From: Opitutus sp.
GTDB taxonomy: Bacteria > Verrucomicrobiota > Verrucomicrobiae > Opitutales > Opitutaceae
Reading direction: 5' to 3'
Assembly (NCBI GenBank): GCA_009695065.1
Contig: SIBR01000002.1
Location: 124,001 to 188,000, forward strand
Length of the DNA stretch: 64,000 nucleotides
Numbering within the stretch: position 1 is the first letter of the stretch; every line of letters starts with the position of its first letter. Below, piece after piece: positions 1 to 8,502 of the stretch. Under the pieces are notes generated by a model. The model worked only from the letters and a program-made list of their open reading frames with translations. It had not been told where the DNA came from and searched no databases. A program made the position numbers and the translations under genes.

Positions 1-123
1 CGGGTCGTTCGAGGGAACGTGCGTCGAGACGAGCGTGTAGATGAACGCGAAGAAGGCGACGACGAGGACGGCGTCGACAGCAAGGCTGGCGGGCGAAGTG
101 AGTTTCTGTTCCGGCTGGGCCAT
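1..123 (-). CDS. Small membrane protein, 5' end only (runs off left edge)
   Basis: Reading leftwards from an ATG at 123, the frame stays open to the window edge and gives 41 residues that begin MAQPEQKLTSPAS. A hydrophobic stretch at about residues 15-34 (VDAVLVVAFFAFIYTLV) looks like one transmembrane helix, followed by a polar THVPSND segment. The family cannot be named from this fragment. The start is plausible because the reading frame and composition change there, but no clear Shine-Dalgarno sequence is visible. It follows the replication-protein remnant on the same strand, whose out-of-frame extension overlaps it. Confidence 0.5.
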   Translation of the reverse strand, partial: MAQPEQKLTSPASLAVDAVLVVAFFAFIYTLVSTHVPSNDP

Positions 124-383
124 GGGGCGAAAAGGAGAAGAACAACCCTCGGATTGTCCACGGGAAATTTGGTGCTGCCTGGGCGCCGATTGCCCGGGTT
201 TCGGGCGGGAAGCCCCTGGCAACCGTAGCCAAATGCCCGATCGAGCGTGAAAACGCGGGGCCGCGAAAACCCGAAGGAGAATACCCGCGGCCGTCTGGGC
301 TCCCGTCGGTCAGCCCGGGCGGGTGGAGCCAGACGTGATTTTGGCCTCGATCGACACGGCGCCCGGTTTCTCCGCCTCGCCGT

Positions 384-785
384 TGCGTCGGTCCAGCCGC
401 GATCAATCTGCTGATGCACGTGAACCTGTTGGTAGCCGAATTTGGTCTGAGACCAGCACACTTCAATTAGGTGAATGAAGGTGTCGGGGTTACTGGGATA
501 TGGATTCTCGAGGGCGAGATGATAATGCAGCCGATTGCTCGACGACCGCTCCAGCGAAGGAAACACTTTCAGCTTCTTGCCGAAGCGCCTGAACCGCTTT
601 CCGTAGACCTCTGTGTTGAGACGATTCAGGAAGCGAAGAAGGTTTTTCGATGCTCTGATTTCATCGAGTTTAACGCCGCCTTCGAACTGTTTGAGAGTGA
701 GGGATACGCCAAAGCAGTTCTGTAGCTCAAATTTAGCTAGGCACTGCCGGACTGCGGTTCTTTCGTCTATTGAGTTGGATTGCAT
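384..785 (-). pseudogene. Truncated replication/relaxase-like protein (HxH motif)
   Basis: From an ATG at 785 the minus strand encodes about 134 sensible residues: VSLTLKQFEGG, then RFLNRLNTEVYGKRFRRFGKK, then a histidine pair in RLHYHLALENP (about residues 85-95), then CWSQTKFGYQQVHVH and DRGW. This pattern matches small phage- or plasmid-type replication-initiator-like proteins, where HxH is the metal-binding motif of HUH-type nucleases (family knowledge). After DRGW, where these proteins usually continue with a Y-I-x-K type motif, the frame turns into Arg/Pro-rich nonsense. It stays open, without a stop, to the left edge. The gene therefore appears to have lost its C-terminal part. The patch is visibly AT-richer than its surroundings, suggesting foreign origin. 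The nuclease assignment is tentative; the truncation is fairly clear. Confidence 0.6.
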
Positions 786-1077
786 GGATGCTCGGTAAAT
801 CTCTCTTATTTGTACGAGAAATGTGCTCAGAATTAGCTAAACTTAAAAGCATTTAAGATATTTAAAAACAACGGAATATAGATGCGAAAAACGTCTAAAT
901 TTGCTCCTTTCTGCTCGTTATAGGAGACACGGACTGTCCCGGTCGCACGGATTGTTTTTAAACCGGTCTTTTCCGGGGCCCGACGGGTGGCCGTTCCCGG
1001 GGCGCAGTCGGGCGGGCGGGTCTGCCGTCGATAATCTCGTGATTGCGCCGCGTCCTCCACGCCGCTACTCGGAAACC
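786..1077. other. AT-rich intergenic patch upstream of the TonB receptor gene
   Basis: This is a gap of nearly 300 bases between divergently read units. About 790-960 is strikingly AT-rich (runs such as ttaaaagcatttaagatatttaaaaac) compared with the GC-rich flanks, and it continues the composition of the neighbouring gene remnant. The downstream half returns to high GC. I see no protein-coding pattern, tRNA or recognisable riboswitch. It presumably holds the receptor promoter, but I cannot assign -35/-10 boxes with confidence. Confidence 0.4.
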
Positions 1078-3123
1078 ATGGCCCGCTTCCTCGTCTTGAC
1101 CGTGCTGAGTTCCTTCGCGCTGAGCCGTGCGTTCGCGCAAACGGCCCCCGAGCCGGCGGTCCGCCTCGCGGAGGTGGTCGTGACGCCGAGCCGGTTTGGC
1201 GTCGCGGACCAAAAGCTCGCGATCGGGGCGTCGCTCACCAGCGCCGAATTGGAAACGCTGCCGCAGATCGGCGACGATCTCTACCGCTCGATCGCGCGGC
1301 TACCGGGGCTCGCGGGCGACGACTTTACCGCGAGCTTCTGGGTGCGCGGCGCGCCGAATGGCGAACTGCTGGCCCGCCTCGATGGCGTGGAGCTGATCGA
1401 GCCCTTTCACCTCAAGGACATCGAGGGCGCGCTCTCGATCGTCGACCCGCAGGTGGTGCAGCGCCTCGATTTGATGACGGGTGGCTTCACGGCGGAGTTT
1501 GGCAACCGGGCCGCCGCGGTGCTCACGATGGAAACGAAAACGCCCACGGCGTCGCGCAGTGCCGTCGGGCTCAGCCTGACGGGGGTGGGGGCGAGCAACC
1601 AGGGCGTCCTGGCCAATCAGCGCGGGCGCTGGCTGGTCGCGGCGCGCCGGGGTTATCCGGACGTCGCGCTCAAGGTCGCCGGGCGCGACGACGAGGTGAG
1701 TCCGCGGTATTGGGATGCGATGGCGAAATTCGAGTATCAGGTCGCGCCGGCGCACACCGTTTCGTTTCACGTGCTGCACGCCTCGGACACGCTGCGCTAT
1801 CAGCGCGACACGGGGCGCACGCTCAACAGCAGTTACGACAGCGACTACGTATGGGTGCGCTGGCGGGCGACGCCGACGCCCCGGTTGACGGGTGAGACGG
1901 TGGTCTCGCTGGCGCAGCTCGGCTGGAACCGCGATGGCGACGGACCGCTCGACGGCTTTCCCTTTGCCCTGCACGACCGCCGCCGGCTCGACCTCGCGAG
2001 CCTGCGCAGCGAGTGGAGTCTCGCGTGGGGCGAACGCGTGCTCTGGCGCGGCGGCCTAGAGGCGCAGCAGGGCCGCAGCCGCTACGACTACACCCTCTTG
2101 CACCAGCGCACCGTGGTCAGTGACAGCCGCCAGGTCGTGGAGACGCAGGCGGTGAACACCCGGCTGCGGCCCGAGGGCAACGCCACGGGCGGATTCGTGG
2201 CGGTGCGCGTGCGGCCGTGGGCGGCCCTGACGGTGGAGCCGGCGCTGCGTTACGACCGCCGGGATCACGCCGGGGACAGTGCGGGGAGCCCGCGGCTCAA
2301 CGCCTCGCTCGCGCTCGGCGGTGCGACGGTGCGCGCGGCCTGGGGCATCTACCGCCAGTCGGTTGGTCTGCACGAGCTGGATGTCGCGGCGGGCGAGACG
2401 ACGTTTCATCGCGCGGCGCAGGCGGAGCATCGCGTCATCGGCATCGAGCGGGCGCTGGGGCGCGGCACCTTGTTCCGCGTGGAGGCCTACGAGCGCCGGA
2501 CGACGCGCCTGCGGTCGCACTGGGAGAATCTCGACAACGCCTACGATCTGTTTCCGGAGGCCCAGCCGGATCGCGTGCGGCTCGATCCGGCGCAGGCTCG
2601 GGCGCGAGGCGTCGAGGCGCTGCTCTCCGGCCGGCCGGATCCACGATTGACCTGGAATGCCAGCTACGCGCTCGCCCGCACCGAAGAACTGTTGGGCCGC
2701 GCCTGGGTGCCGCGGGCGCGTGACCAGCGGCATACCGTTTACGCGGACGCAACGTACACACCGAACGCGCGCTGGTCGTTGAGCGCCTCGTGGCAGTATC
2801 ACAGCGGCACGCCCACGACCGACGTCGTCTATTCACTCGCCACGCTCACGAACGGGCGCCGGGTGCTGGTTTCCGCCAACGGCCCTGTCTACGGACTGCG
2901 GCTGCCGGCGTATCACCGGCTCGATCTGCGTGCCACCCGGCGGATCCACGTCCGGCGGGGCGACCTGCGCGTCTTTCTCGACGTGTTCAACGCCTACGAC
3001 CGCGTCAACCTGGTGGGTTACGATCACCGCGTGACGGTGACGGGCACGCAGGTGACCGACGTGAAAAAGCCACGGGAGCAACTGCCGCTGCTGCCGAGCG
3101 CGGGCGTGAGCTGGGAATTCTGA
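1078..3123 (+). CDS. TonB-dependent outer-membrane receptor
   Basis: A 681-residue protein. The frame extends further upstream, but the ATG at 1078 starts a typical Sec signal peptide (MARFLVLTVLSSFALSRAFAQ), so this start is chosen. It is followed by a short TonB-box-like stretch (RLAEVVVTPSR), the plug domain (DLYRSIARLPG, FWVRGAPNGELLARLDGVEL, GGFTAEFGNRAA) and a beta-barrel rich in alternating aromatic strands, ending LLPSAGVSWEF with the terminal Phe usual for outer-membrane barrels. Such receptors import iron chelates, cobalamin or oligosaccharides using TonB energy. No substrate can be read from the sequence, and no TonB/ExbB or SusD-like gene is adjacent. The convergent mog gene ends 3 bases downstream. 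Confidence 0.9.
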   Translation: MARFLVLTVLSSFALSRAFAQTAPEPAVRLAEVVVTPSRFGVADQKLAIGASLTSAELETLPQIGDDLYRSIARLPGLAGDDFTASFWVRGAPNGELLARLDGVELIEPFHLKDIEGALSIVDPQVVQRLDLMTGGFTAEFGNRAAAVLTMETKTPTASRSAVGLSLTGVGASNQGVLANQRGRWLVAARRGYPDVALKVAGRDDEVSPRYWDAMAKFEYQVAPAHTVSFHVLHASDTLRYQRDTGRTLNSSYDSDYVWVRWRATPTPRLTGETVVSLAQLGWNRDGDGPLDGFPFALHDRRRLDLASLRSEWSLAWGERVLWRGGLEAQQGRSRYDYTLLHQRTVVSDSRQVVETQAVNTRLRPEGNATGGFVAVRVRPWAALTVEPALRYDRRDHAGDSAGSPRLNASLALGGATVRAAWGIYRQSVGLHELDVAAGETTFHRAAQAEHRVIGIERALGRGTLFRVEAYERRTTRLRSHWENLDNAYDLFPEAQPDRVRLDPAQARARGVEALLSGRPDPRLTWNASYALARTEELLGRAWVPRARDQRHTVYADATYTPNARWSLSASWQYHSGTPTTDVVYSLATLTNGRRVLVSANGPVYGLRLPAYHRLDLRATRRIHVRRGDLRVFLDVFNAYDRVNLVGYDHRVTVTGTQVTDVKKPREQLPLLPSAGVSWEF

Positions 3124-3126
3124 GCG

Positions 3127-3654
3127 CTACGCCTTCGGCCGGAACACCGCGGGCGCGCCGGCGGCGGCTTCGAGGCGCGGCCCGCCGATGAGATCGATGC
3201 AGTAGGGGATCGCGGGGAATACCGCCTCGAGATTCTCGCGGATCGCCTTGGGCCGCCCGGGGAGATTCACGATCAGCGTGCGCCCGCGGATGCCCGCGGT
3301 CTGGCGCGACAGGATGGCGGTCGGCACGAACCTCAACGACGCGCTGCGCATCAGTTCGCCGAACCCTGGCAGCATTTTTTCGCACACCGCGGCCGTGGCC
3401 TCGGGCGTGACATCGCGCGGCGCGGGGCCGGTGCCGCCGGTGGTGACGACGAGGCAGCAGCCCGCCTCGTCCGCCATGCGCCGCAACTCCGCCTCGATCA
3501 CCGGGCGCTCGTCGGGAATCACGCGGTAGTCGGTTTCGAACGGCGTCGCCAGCCACCCGCGCAGCAGGTCCACGCAGGCCTTGCCGGGGATGTCTTCGTA
3601 GACGCCGGCACTCGCGCGGTCGGAAATGTTGAGAACGCCGATTTTAGGAATCAT
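3127..3654 (-). CDS. mog: Molybdopterin adenylyltransferase (MogA-type)
   Basis: A 175-residue protein of the MoaB/Mog fold. It adenylates molybdopterin in molybdenum-cofactor synthesis in the cytoplasm. Visible family features are the N-terminal IGVLNISDRASAGVYED strand-loop, the substrate-binding TTGGTGPAPRDVTPEAT motif (about residues 90-106), and the late LPGRPKAIRENLEAV segment. Length is normal for Mog. It lies 87 bases downstream of the glutamyl-Q synthetase gene on the same strand and may share its transcript, although the two functions are unrelated. Its stop codon almost touches that of the convergent TonB receptor gene. MoaB is the main alternative name; the TTGGTGPAPRD motif alone does not separate the two. 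Confidence 0.9.
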   Translation of the reverse strand: MIPKIGVLNISDRASAGVYEDIPGKACVDLLRGWLATPFETDYRVIPDERPVIEAELRRMADEAGCCLVVTTGGTGPAPRDVTPEATAAVCEKMLPGFGELMRSASLRFVPTAILSRQTAGIRGRTLIVNLPGRPKAIRENLEAVFPAIPYCIDLIGGPRLEAAAGAPAVFRPKA

Positions 3655-3741
3655 GGGAATTGGGGCGACGAGGTGAAAACCAAATGGGGAAAGCGGGAAA
3701 TCAGGAACCGAAATTTTGAGCGGGCCGGATCGTGCCGTCGG

Positions 3742-4644
3742 CTACGGCGATGAGTTTGTCGCGTCGAGGGAAAGGAACTGTTCGATGACTTGCGCGGGCG
3801 TCACACCCCGGGCCCGCAGCGCCCGGAGCGAGAGCGCGTCGTGCCGCTTGGCGAGGCGCACGCCGGCTTCGTCCTTCATGAGCGCGCAATGATAGTAGGC
3901 CGGGGCGGGGTGGCCGAGCGCGCGCAGCATCAGCAACTGGCGGAATGTGCTGCGGATGAGGTCCTCGCCGCGCACGACCTCCGTGATGCCGAGTTCGGCA
4001 TCGTCGAGCGCGCACGCGAGCTGGTAGCTCGGCGTGTCGTCCTTCCGCCACACGAGGAAATCGCCGAAATCGCGACCCGCGATGGCGCGCTGCGATCCGC
4101 AGGCGCCGTCGTTAAACTCAAGCAGTTCGCCGTCCGGAATGCGCAGCCGCCAGTTCATGGTGATCGCGGCCTCGAGCGGCGGCAGTGGTGCGTCTGCGGG
4201 CGGCCGGAAGTGCGCCGGGTAGACGGGTTCGTCGTCCGCACCGCCCTCGTGGGGCGCGCCGGCGGCCTCGACTACATCGCGGCGGGTGCGGGTGCAGGGA
4301 TAGATCAGATTCGCGGCGTGCAGCCGTTCGAGCGCGGCGCGGTAGCGCGGGCGACGGGTGCTCTGCGAAATCATCGGCTCTTCCCAGGTGAGCCCCAGCC
4401 AGCGCAGGTCCTCGATCATCGCGGCGACGAAATCCAACCGGAACCGCACGGCATCGAGATCGTCGTTGCGCAGCAAGAGCGTGCCACCGGCGGCCCGCGC
4501 CCGTTCCTGGGCGATCCAGAACGTCCGCGCGTGGCCCAGGTGGAGATGGCCCGTGGGCGAGGGGGCGAGCCGACCGAGATAAGGGCGCGTATGGGAAGCC
4601 ACGACGGAACGGACATAGCGCCCCGGCCGGACTCCGCAACCCAA
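3742..4644 (-). CDS. gluQ: Glutamyl-Q tRNA(Asp) synthetase
   Basis: A protein of up to 300 residues resembling the catalytic half of glutamyl-tRNA synthetase without an anticodon-binding domain. The HIGH-type signature is GHLHLGHA (about residues 32-39), the class I substrate loop is RNDDLDAVR, and the KMSKS counterpart is KRHDALSLR near the C-terminus, which is characteristic of GluQ enzymes. These glutamylate queuosine-34 of tRNA(Asp). The zinc-binding cysteines typical of the family are largely missing: only one Cys remains in YPCTRTRRD, and the later Tyr-x3-Cys pair reads VYPAHF. The true start may be a GTG about 14 codons downstream of the ATG used here, because the conserved PYLGRLAPSPTG region begins soon after. 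Confidence 0.88.
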   Translation of the reverse strand: MGCGVRPGRYVRSVVASHTRPYLGRLAPSPTGHLHLGHARTFWIAQERARAAGGTLLLRNDDLDAVRFRLDFVAAMIEDLRWLGLTWEEPMISQSTRRPRYRAALERLHAANLIYPCTRTRRDVVEAAGAPHEGGADDEPVYPAHFRPPADAPLPPLEAAITMNWRLRIPDGELLEFNDGACGSQRAIAGRDFGDFLVWRKDDTPSYQLACALDDAELGITEVVRGEDLIRSTFRQLLMLRALGHPAPAYYHCALMKDEAGVRLAKRHDALSLRALRARGVTPAQVIEQFLSLDATNSSP

Positions 4645-4682
4645 GGGTGTATCTCCAGCCCACCCGCCTTTCCCCGGATCCC

Positions 4683-4716
4683 ATTGTTCTCTTTCTCGTA
4701 ATCGCTCTCGTTCTCC
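4683..4716. repeat. Copy of a dispersed intergenic repeat (TTCTCGTTCTCG-type)
   Basis: In the gap before the LOG gene, the + strand reads ttctctttctcgtaatcgct followed by ctcgttctcc. Its reverse complement closely matches the unit gagaacgattacgagaacga + gaacg at about 45893-45919. Both copies are intergenic, suggesting a small dispersed repeat family. Function unknown. Confidence 0.5.
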
Positions 4717-4793
4717 CCGCTCGATGAGCCCGGCCGAATCTTCGCCATTTTTGTTCGTGCTAATCCGGCGCCGTTCGTGATTCCTCGGCGCGC

Positions 4794-5375
4794 ATGACGC
4801 GGCTCCTCTGTGTTTACTGCTCCTCCAGCGATCGCCTCGATCCGAAGTATGCCGCGGTGGCCGCGGAGCTCGGGCGCGAGATGGTCGTGCGCGGCTGGGG
4901 CCTCGTCTACGGCGGCGGCAAGACCGGCCTCATGGGGGCGGCGGCGCGCGCAGTGAAACAAAGCGGCGGCCGGGTGGTGGGCGTCATCCCGGAATTCATG
5001 AAGGCGCGCGAGCTGGCCTTCGACGAGGCCGACGAACTGCACACGGTGATCACGATGCGCGAGCGCAAGCTCCTCATGGAGACGCACGCCCATGCCTTCG
5101 TCGCGCTGCCGGGCGGGTGGGGCACCCTCGAGGAAATCATGGAGATCCTCACGCTGCGGCAGCTCGACGTGGTGCGGAAGCCGTGCGTGCTGCTGAATCA
5201 GGACGGATTCTACGACCCGTTGCTGCAGCTCTTCGAAACGATGCTGCGGGAGAAATTCTTCAAGCCGTCGAACATGGACCTGTTTCGCGTGGCGCGGACC
5301 GTCCCGGAAATTTTCACCCAGATCGAGGCCGCGGCGGGCGCGAAGGCCGAGACGAAGTGGTTCGACACGCGATGA
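4794..5375 (+). CDS. LOG-family protein (nucleotide phosphoribohydrolase, TIGR00730 type)
   Basis: A 193-residue Rossmann-like protein. Family motifs are intact: CVYCSSSD near the start, LVYGGGKTGLMGA (residues 38-50), MRERK (88-92) and LPGGWGTLEEIME (105-117). LOG proteins cleave nucleoside 5'-monophosphates into free base and ribose 5-phosphate; plant and some bacterial members release cytokinins, but most bacterial members have no assigned physiological substrate. The gene overlaps the Nudix gene by four bases (ATGA), so the two are probably translationally coupled. That fits a joint role in nucleotide salvage or clean-up. The protein is most likely cytoplasmic. Confidence 0.92.
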   Translation: MTRLLCVYCSSSDRLDPKYAAVAAELGREMVVRGWGLVYGGGKTGLMGAAARAVKQSGGRVVGVIPEFMKARELAFDEADELHTVITMRERKLLMETHAHAFVALPGGWGTLEEIMEILTLRQLDVVRKPCVLLNQDGFYDPLLQLFETMLREKFFKPSNMDLFRVARTVPEIFTQIEAAAGAKAETKWFDTR

Positions 5376-5932
5376 CGGCCGATCCGCGCGCCGGTGTGCT
5401 CCGGCTCTTGCGCGCTCATGCGGCGCGGCCGCTCGACGCGCATGAGGCCGCGCAGACGGCGGAGACCATCCGGTTTGTCGCGGCGCATGCGGATTGCCTG
5501 CTGCGCTCGTGCGCGCCGGGGCACCTCACGGGCTCGGCGTGGATCGTGAGCCCGGATCGCACGCGCACGCTGCTGACGCATCACCACAAGCTCGACAAGT
5601 GGCTGCAGCTGGGCGGGCACGCGGACGGGGACGGTGATCTCGTGGCGGTGGCGCTGCGGGAGGCGCGGGAGGAGAGCGGGTTGACGCGGTTGCGCGTGGT
5701 GTCGCCGGAAATTTTCGATTTCGACCGGCATCTGATCCCGGCGCGGAAGTCCGATCCCGAACACTATCATCACGACCTGCGTTTCCTGATCGAAGCGGAC
5801 CCGGACGAGCCACTGATCATCTCCAGCGAGTCGAAGGATCTGGCGTGGGTCGAGGTGACGCGGGTGACGGAGCTGAATGCCGAGGAGTCGATGGCCCGGA
5901 TGGTGCGCAAGACGCTGGCCGCGGGCGGGTGA
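5372..5932 (+). CDS. Nudix hydrolase
   Basis: A 186-residue protein starting at the ATG inside the ATGA overlap with the LOG gene. The frame is open further upstream, but that part overlaps LOG. The Nudix box is visible as GGHADGDGD followed by REAREESGL (about residues 80-104): the metal-binding REXXEE core is intact, while the first Glu of the classical GX5E part is replaced by Gly/Asp, as in other GGHADG-type members. Nudix enzymes cleave nucleoside diphosphates linked to another group; the substrate here is unknown. A conserved HYHHDLRF strand follows the box. Coupling to LOG suggests a nucleotide substrate. Confidence 0.88.
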   Translation: MTADPRAGVLRLLRAHAARPLDAHEAAQTAETIRFVAAHADCLLRSCAPGHLTGSAWIVSPDRTRTLLTHHHKLDKWLQLGGHADGDGDLVAVALREAREESGLTRLRVVSPEIFDFDRHLIPARKSDPEHYHHDLRFLIEADPDEPLIISSESKDLAWVEVTRVTELNAEESMARMVRKTLAAGG

Positions 5933-5975
5933 CCTTGCGGTGGCCGCCCCGAAGACGGCGATCTTCCCGCCGTCG

Positions 5976-7073
5976 CTATTCCGGGAACAGCGAACGATCG
6001 ATGCCCGGGATGATGCGGAGGGCGTTTTTGTAGTAGATTTTTTTGAGCACGGCGTCGGGGAGGCCCATGCTGTACATCGGCCAGAAGGCGTGGTATTTTT
6101 TGTGATAGGGGAAGTATTCGTCCTCGGTCTCGAAGATTCGGAAATAGGTGGCGTATTCGGAGGGCACCCAGCTGTCCTTGCCGAAAAGAATACGGTCCTG
6201 GTAGCGCTCGAAGAACTTGCGCGCCGCGCGGGGCTGGCGGCCGAGTTCGGCGATGATGGCCCCGGTCTCGACGTTTACGTTGGGCATCTCGTCGAGGAAG
6301 GCGCCGAGTTTGGTGAGATCGTTGGCGTGCCAGTCGAAATGCGCGGCAATGAACGTGGTCTTGGGGTGGCGCCTGAAGACGGCGTGCTGTTCGCGGATCA
6401 ACTGTTCGAAACCGGGCCCGCTTTCACTCTGGCGACGGCCCGGGTGGGTGATGAGTTCAAGCCAGCGTTCGTTGTTCTCGTCCATCGGGTCCCAGAAGGA
6501 GCGGGGCTCGCCGGTGTGGATGAGGACCGGAATCCCCAGTTCGCCGCACTTGGCCCAGATCGGGTCCATGCGCGGGTCGTCGATCGGGATGCGCCGGCCG
6601 TTCTGATCCTTCGTGGTCATCCCGAAATTTTTGAAAAACTTGAGGCCCGGGGCGCCGGCGGCGTGATCGGCCACCAGTGCCGCCACGGCCTTTTCGGTCC
6701 AGTCTTCCCGGCCGAAGCCGCCGAAAGTCACGTTCGCGAAGACGAGGAGGCGGGACGGCGCGGCGGTCTTGATCCGGGCGGCAGCGGCTGAAAGGAACGT
6801 GCCGCTGCCACCGCTGAGATTCACCATGGTGGTCATGTTGAGCTCGTCCATCTGGCGCAACAACGCGGGCAGATCCTGGCTCCGGAAGTCGCGCTGGTGA
6901 TTGTGCACGTCGATGAACGGGAACTTGGCGCGGGTCAGGGGATGCTCCGGGACGACGAGCGTCGACTTGGGGTTGTACGTTTCGAAGTCGATCCGGGGCG
7001 TCGTGGAATCGGCGGCCGGCAGGCGCCCGGCGATGACGCCGAGCAGGAGGGACAGGCGGAGGATAAGTCGCAT
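5976..7073 (-). CDS. Exported amidohydrolase-family protein (Amidohydro_2)
   Basis: A 365-residue protein. The ATG at 7073 is chosen because it begins a signal peptide (MRLILRLSLLLGVIAGRLPAAD); sequence upstream in this frame is uncharged and implausible. TIM-barrel metal-site motifs are FPFIDVHNHQ (HxH, about residues 53-57), LGIPVLIHTGEP, TTFIAAHFDWH and ILFGKDSW. The last differs from the usual F-G-S/T-D pattern but keeps Asp. These enzymes hydrolyse or decarboxylate carboxylated or lactone substrates, and an exported location suggests envelope catabolism. It is clearly paralogous to the protein at 23111-24319 (shared DDPR-[ML]-DP, TTFIA and YQDR motifs). It lies 49 bases downstream of the RR-signal gene at 7123-8502 and probably shares its transcript. 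Confidence 0.82.
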   Translation of the reverse strand: MRLILRLSLLLGVIAGRLPAADSTTPRIDFETYNPKSTLVVPEHPLTRAKFPFIDVHNHQRDFRSQDLPALLRQMDELNMTTMVNLSGGSGTFLSAAAARIKTAAPSRLLVFANVTFGGFGREDWTEKAVAALVADHAAGAPGLKFFKNFGMTTKDQNGRRIPIDDPRMDPIWAKCGELGIPVLIHTGEPRSFWDPMDENNERWLELITHPGRRQSESGPGFEQLIREQHAVFRRHPKTTFIAAHFDWHANDLTKLGAFLDEMPNVNVETGAIIAELGRQPRAARKFFERYQDRILFGKDSWVPSEYATYFRIFETEDEYFPYHKKYHAFWPMYSMGLPDAVLKKIYYKNALRIIPGIDRSLFPE

Positions 7074-7122
7074 GGGACGGGGGAGAAGGTGGTTTTGCGT
7101 GATCAGTCGGGCGCGGCAGCGT

Positions 7123-8502
7123 TCAGACGAGCACGAGTTTCGAGGCGCCCTTCGGCAACGCAAAGCAGGCGAGGACCTGCCCGCCGTCATGGCACCACGT
7201 GCCGGGGGCGAGCTGGAGCGGGGCTTTGACCTCGCGCAGTTCCGTGCGCGCGGCGCCGGACTGCAGCGTGGGCGGCCGGCTGGGCGGGCCCGGCCAGCGC
7301 ACGGTGAACTCGGGGCAGGCGAAGGGAGCCTTGAAGCCGATGCTGTCGGCGGTGCGCTCGATCCGCGTCAGTTCCTTCGCCGCCCAGTAGCGTGACACCT
7401 CGCTCAGTTTCATCCAGTGCAGGTGGTCGAAGCGCGCGTGCAGGCGGCGCACGACTTCCTGGAAAATCTTAAATCCGGTTTCCTGGCCGTTGTAGTAGAT
7501 CCCGGTCCAGTGGGCGACCATGAGCGCCGGTTCGCCGCGGCCGATGATGTCGACCATGCGGCCGGACTGTCCGTCGGCCGTGATGAACTTGTCGGCGCCG
7601 CCGGGCTCGGTGCAATCCCAGCCGCCCGTCCAGTCGCCGGTGCAACCGATGGTGTGCACGACGCAGCGCGGATCGGGACCGTCGAGCCCCGAGGCGTTTT
7701 GCACGAGCGGGGCCACACTCTTCGCGCCTTCGGAATACAGATCGCGGAAATAATGCGGGATCTCGGCGCCAAAGACATCGCGCACCGACTCGAACGTGGC
7801 CTGCGCGAGCTGCGGCCGCGCCCGGTTGCCAAAGCCCCCGGGCGTGGTGATGCCTTCGCAGGGCAGCCCGATGTTTTTGAGAATGCGCAAGGCATACGCG
7901 AGGTAGTTGGCGATTTCGTCGGCGGAGCGGCCGGTCGTCCAATCCCAGTTCTCCATGAACTTTGGCGAAAACTCCGGGAAGGGGTGCCCGGTCTTGATGT
8001 CGATCACGCGCGTGTGCGTGACCATCTCGGGATGGATGTCCCAATTGGGCATCATCAGCGTGCGGACGAGCTCGATGCTCTGTTCCAGCTCGCGCTGCGT
8101 CCAACCCGGCAGCATGCGGTCGAGCCGGCCGACGGCGGCGGGATAAGGCACGATGCTGTATTTTCCTTTCACGCCGTGCTGCGCGCACCATTCGCCGAAC
8201 TTGCGCACGAACGCGTCGGGAATCTCCACCGGCCACTCGCGCCAGCGGAGGCGGGCGTGATGCGAATCCGGCCCGAGCACCTGGGCGAACTGCGGCACGG
8301 CGTAGTGGTTCAGGTTCACGAGGCACGTCGAGTCGTCGATGATGAGGGCGACGGGCACGCGGTGGCGCGGGTTGAGCACGGTCACGTCCGCGCTGGCGGG
8401 CGGGCGGGCGCCCGGCACCTGGGCGAGCAGATCGCTGGCGAGGCAGGCACCGGTCGTAACGGCGGCGCGTTGCAGAAAATCCCGGCGGTTCAGGGGCGTC
8501 AT
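7123..8502 (-). CDS. Exported protein with RR signal, possible polysaccharide-deacetylase-like barrel
   Basis: A 459-residue protein. The ATG at 8502 is chosen because it starts a Tat-like leader (NRRDFLQRAAVTTG, then a hydrophobic stretch to LLAQ). The mature part opens with VPVALIIDDSTCLVNLNHYA, an Asp-Asp arrangement reminiscent of polysaccharide-deacetylase-like beta/alpha barrels. It also contains GVKGKYSIVPYP, DIHPEMVTHTRVID, PGGFGNRARP, CTGDWTGGWDCTEPGG and HWTGIYYNGQ. I recognise no confirmed catalytic signature, so the fold assignment is an inference. A C-terminal beta-rich tail (from about residue 400) could be an appended module. Its neighbour on the same strand is an exported amidohydrolase, so both may act on the same extracellular compound. 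Confidence 0.6.
   Translation of the reverse strand: MTPLNRRDFLQRAAVTTGACLASDLLAQVPGARPPASADVTVLNPRHRVPVALIIDDSTCLVNLNHYAVPQFAQVLGPDSHHARLRWREWPVEIPDAFVRKFGEWCAQHGVKGKYSIVPYPAAVGRLDRMLPGWTQRELEQSIELVRTLMMPNWDIHPEMVTHTRVIDIKTGHPFPEFSPKFMENWDWTTGRSADEIANYLAYALRILKNIGLPCEGITTPGGFGNRARPQLAQATFESVRDVFGAEIPHYFRDLYSEGAKSVAPLVQNASGLDGPDPRCVVHTIGCTGDWTGGWDCTEPGGADKFITADGQSGRMVDIIGRGEPALMVAHWTGIYYNGQETGFKIFQEVVRRLHARFDHLHWMKLSEVSRYWAAKELTRIERTADSIGFKAPFACPEFTVRWPGPPSRPPTLQSGAARTELREVKAPLQLAPGTWCHDGGQVLACFALPKGASKLVLV

Noticed and set aside
471..725. Open frame of 84 codons on the + strand
   Set aside because: It is antisense to the replication-protein remnant, whose minus-strand translation shows family-like motifs; the + strand product shows none.
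960..1077. Possible cobalamin or Moco riboswitch before the TonB receptor, near mog
   Set aside because: The GC-rich leader can be folded, but I could not find the conserved cobalamin core or Moco motif elements.
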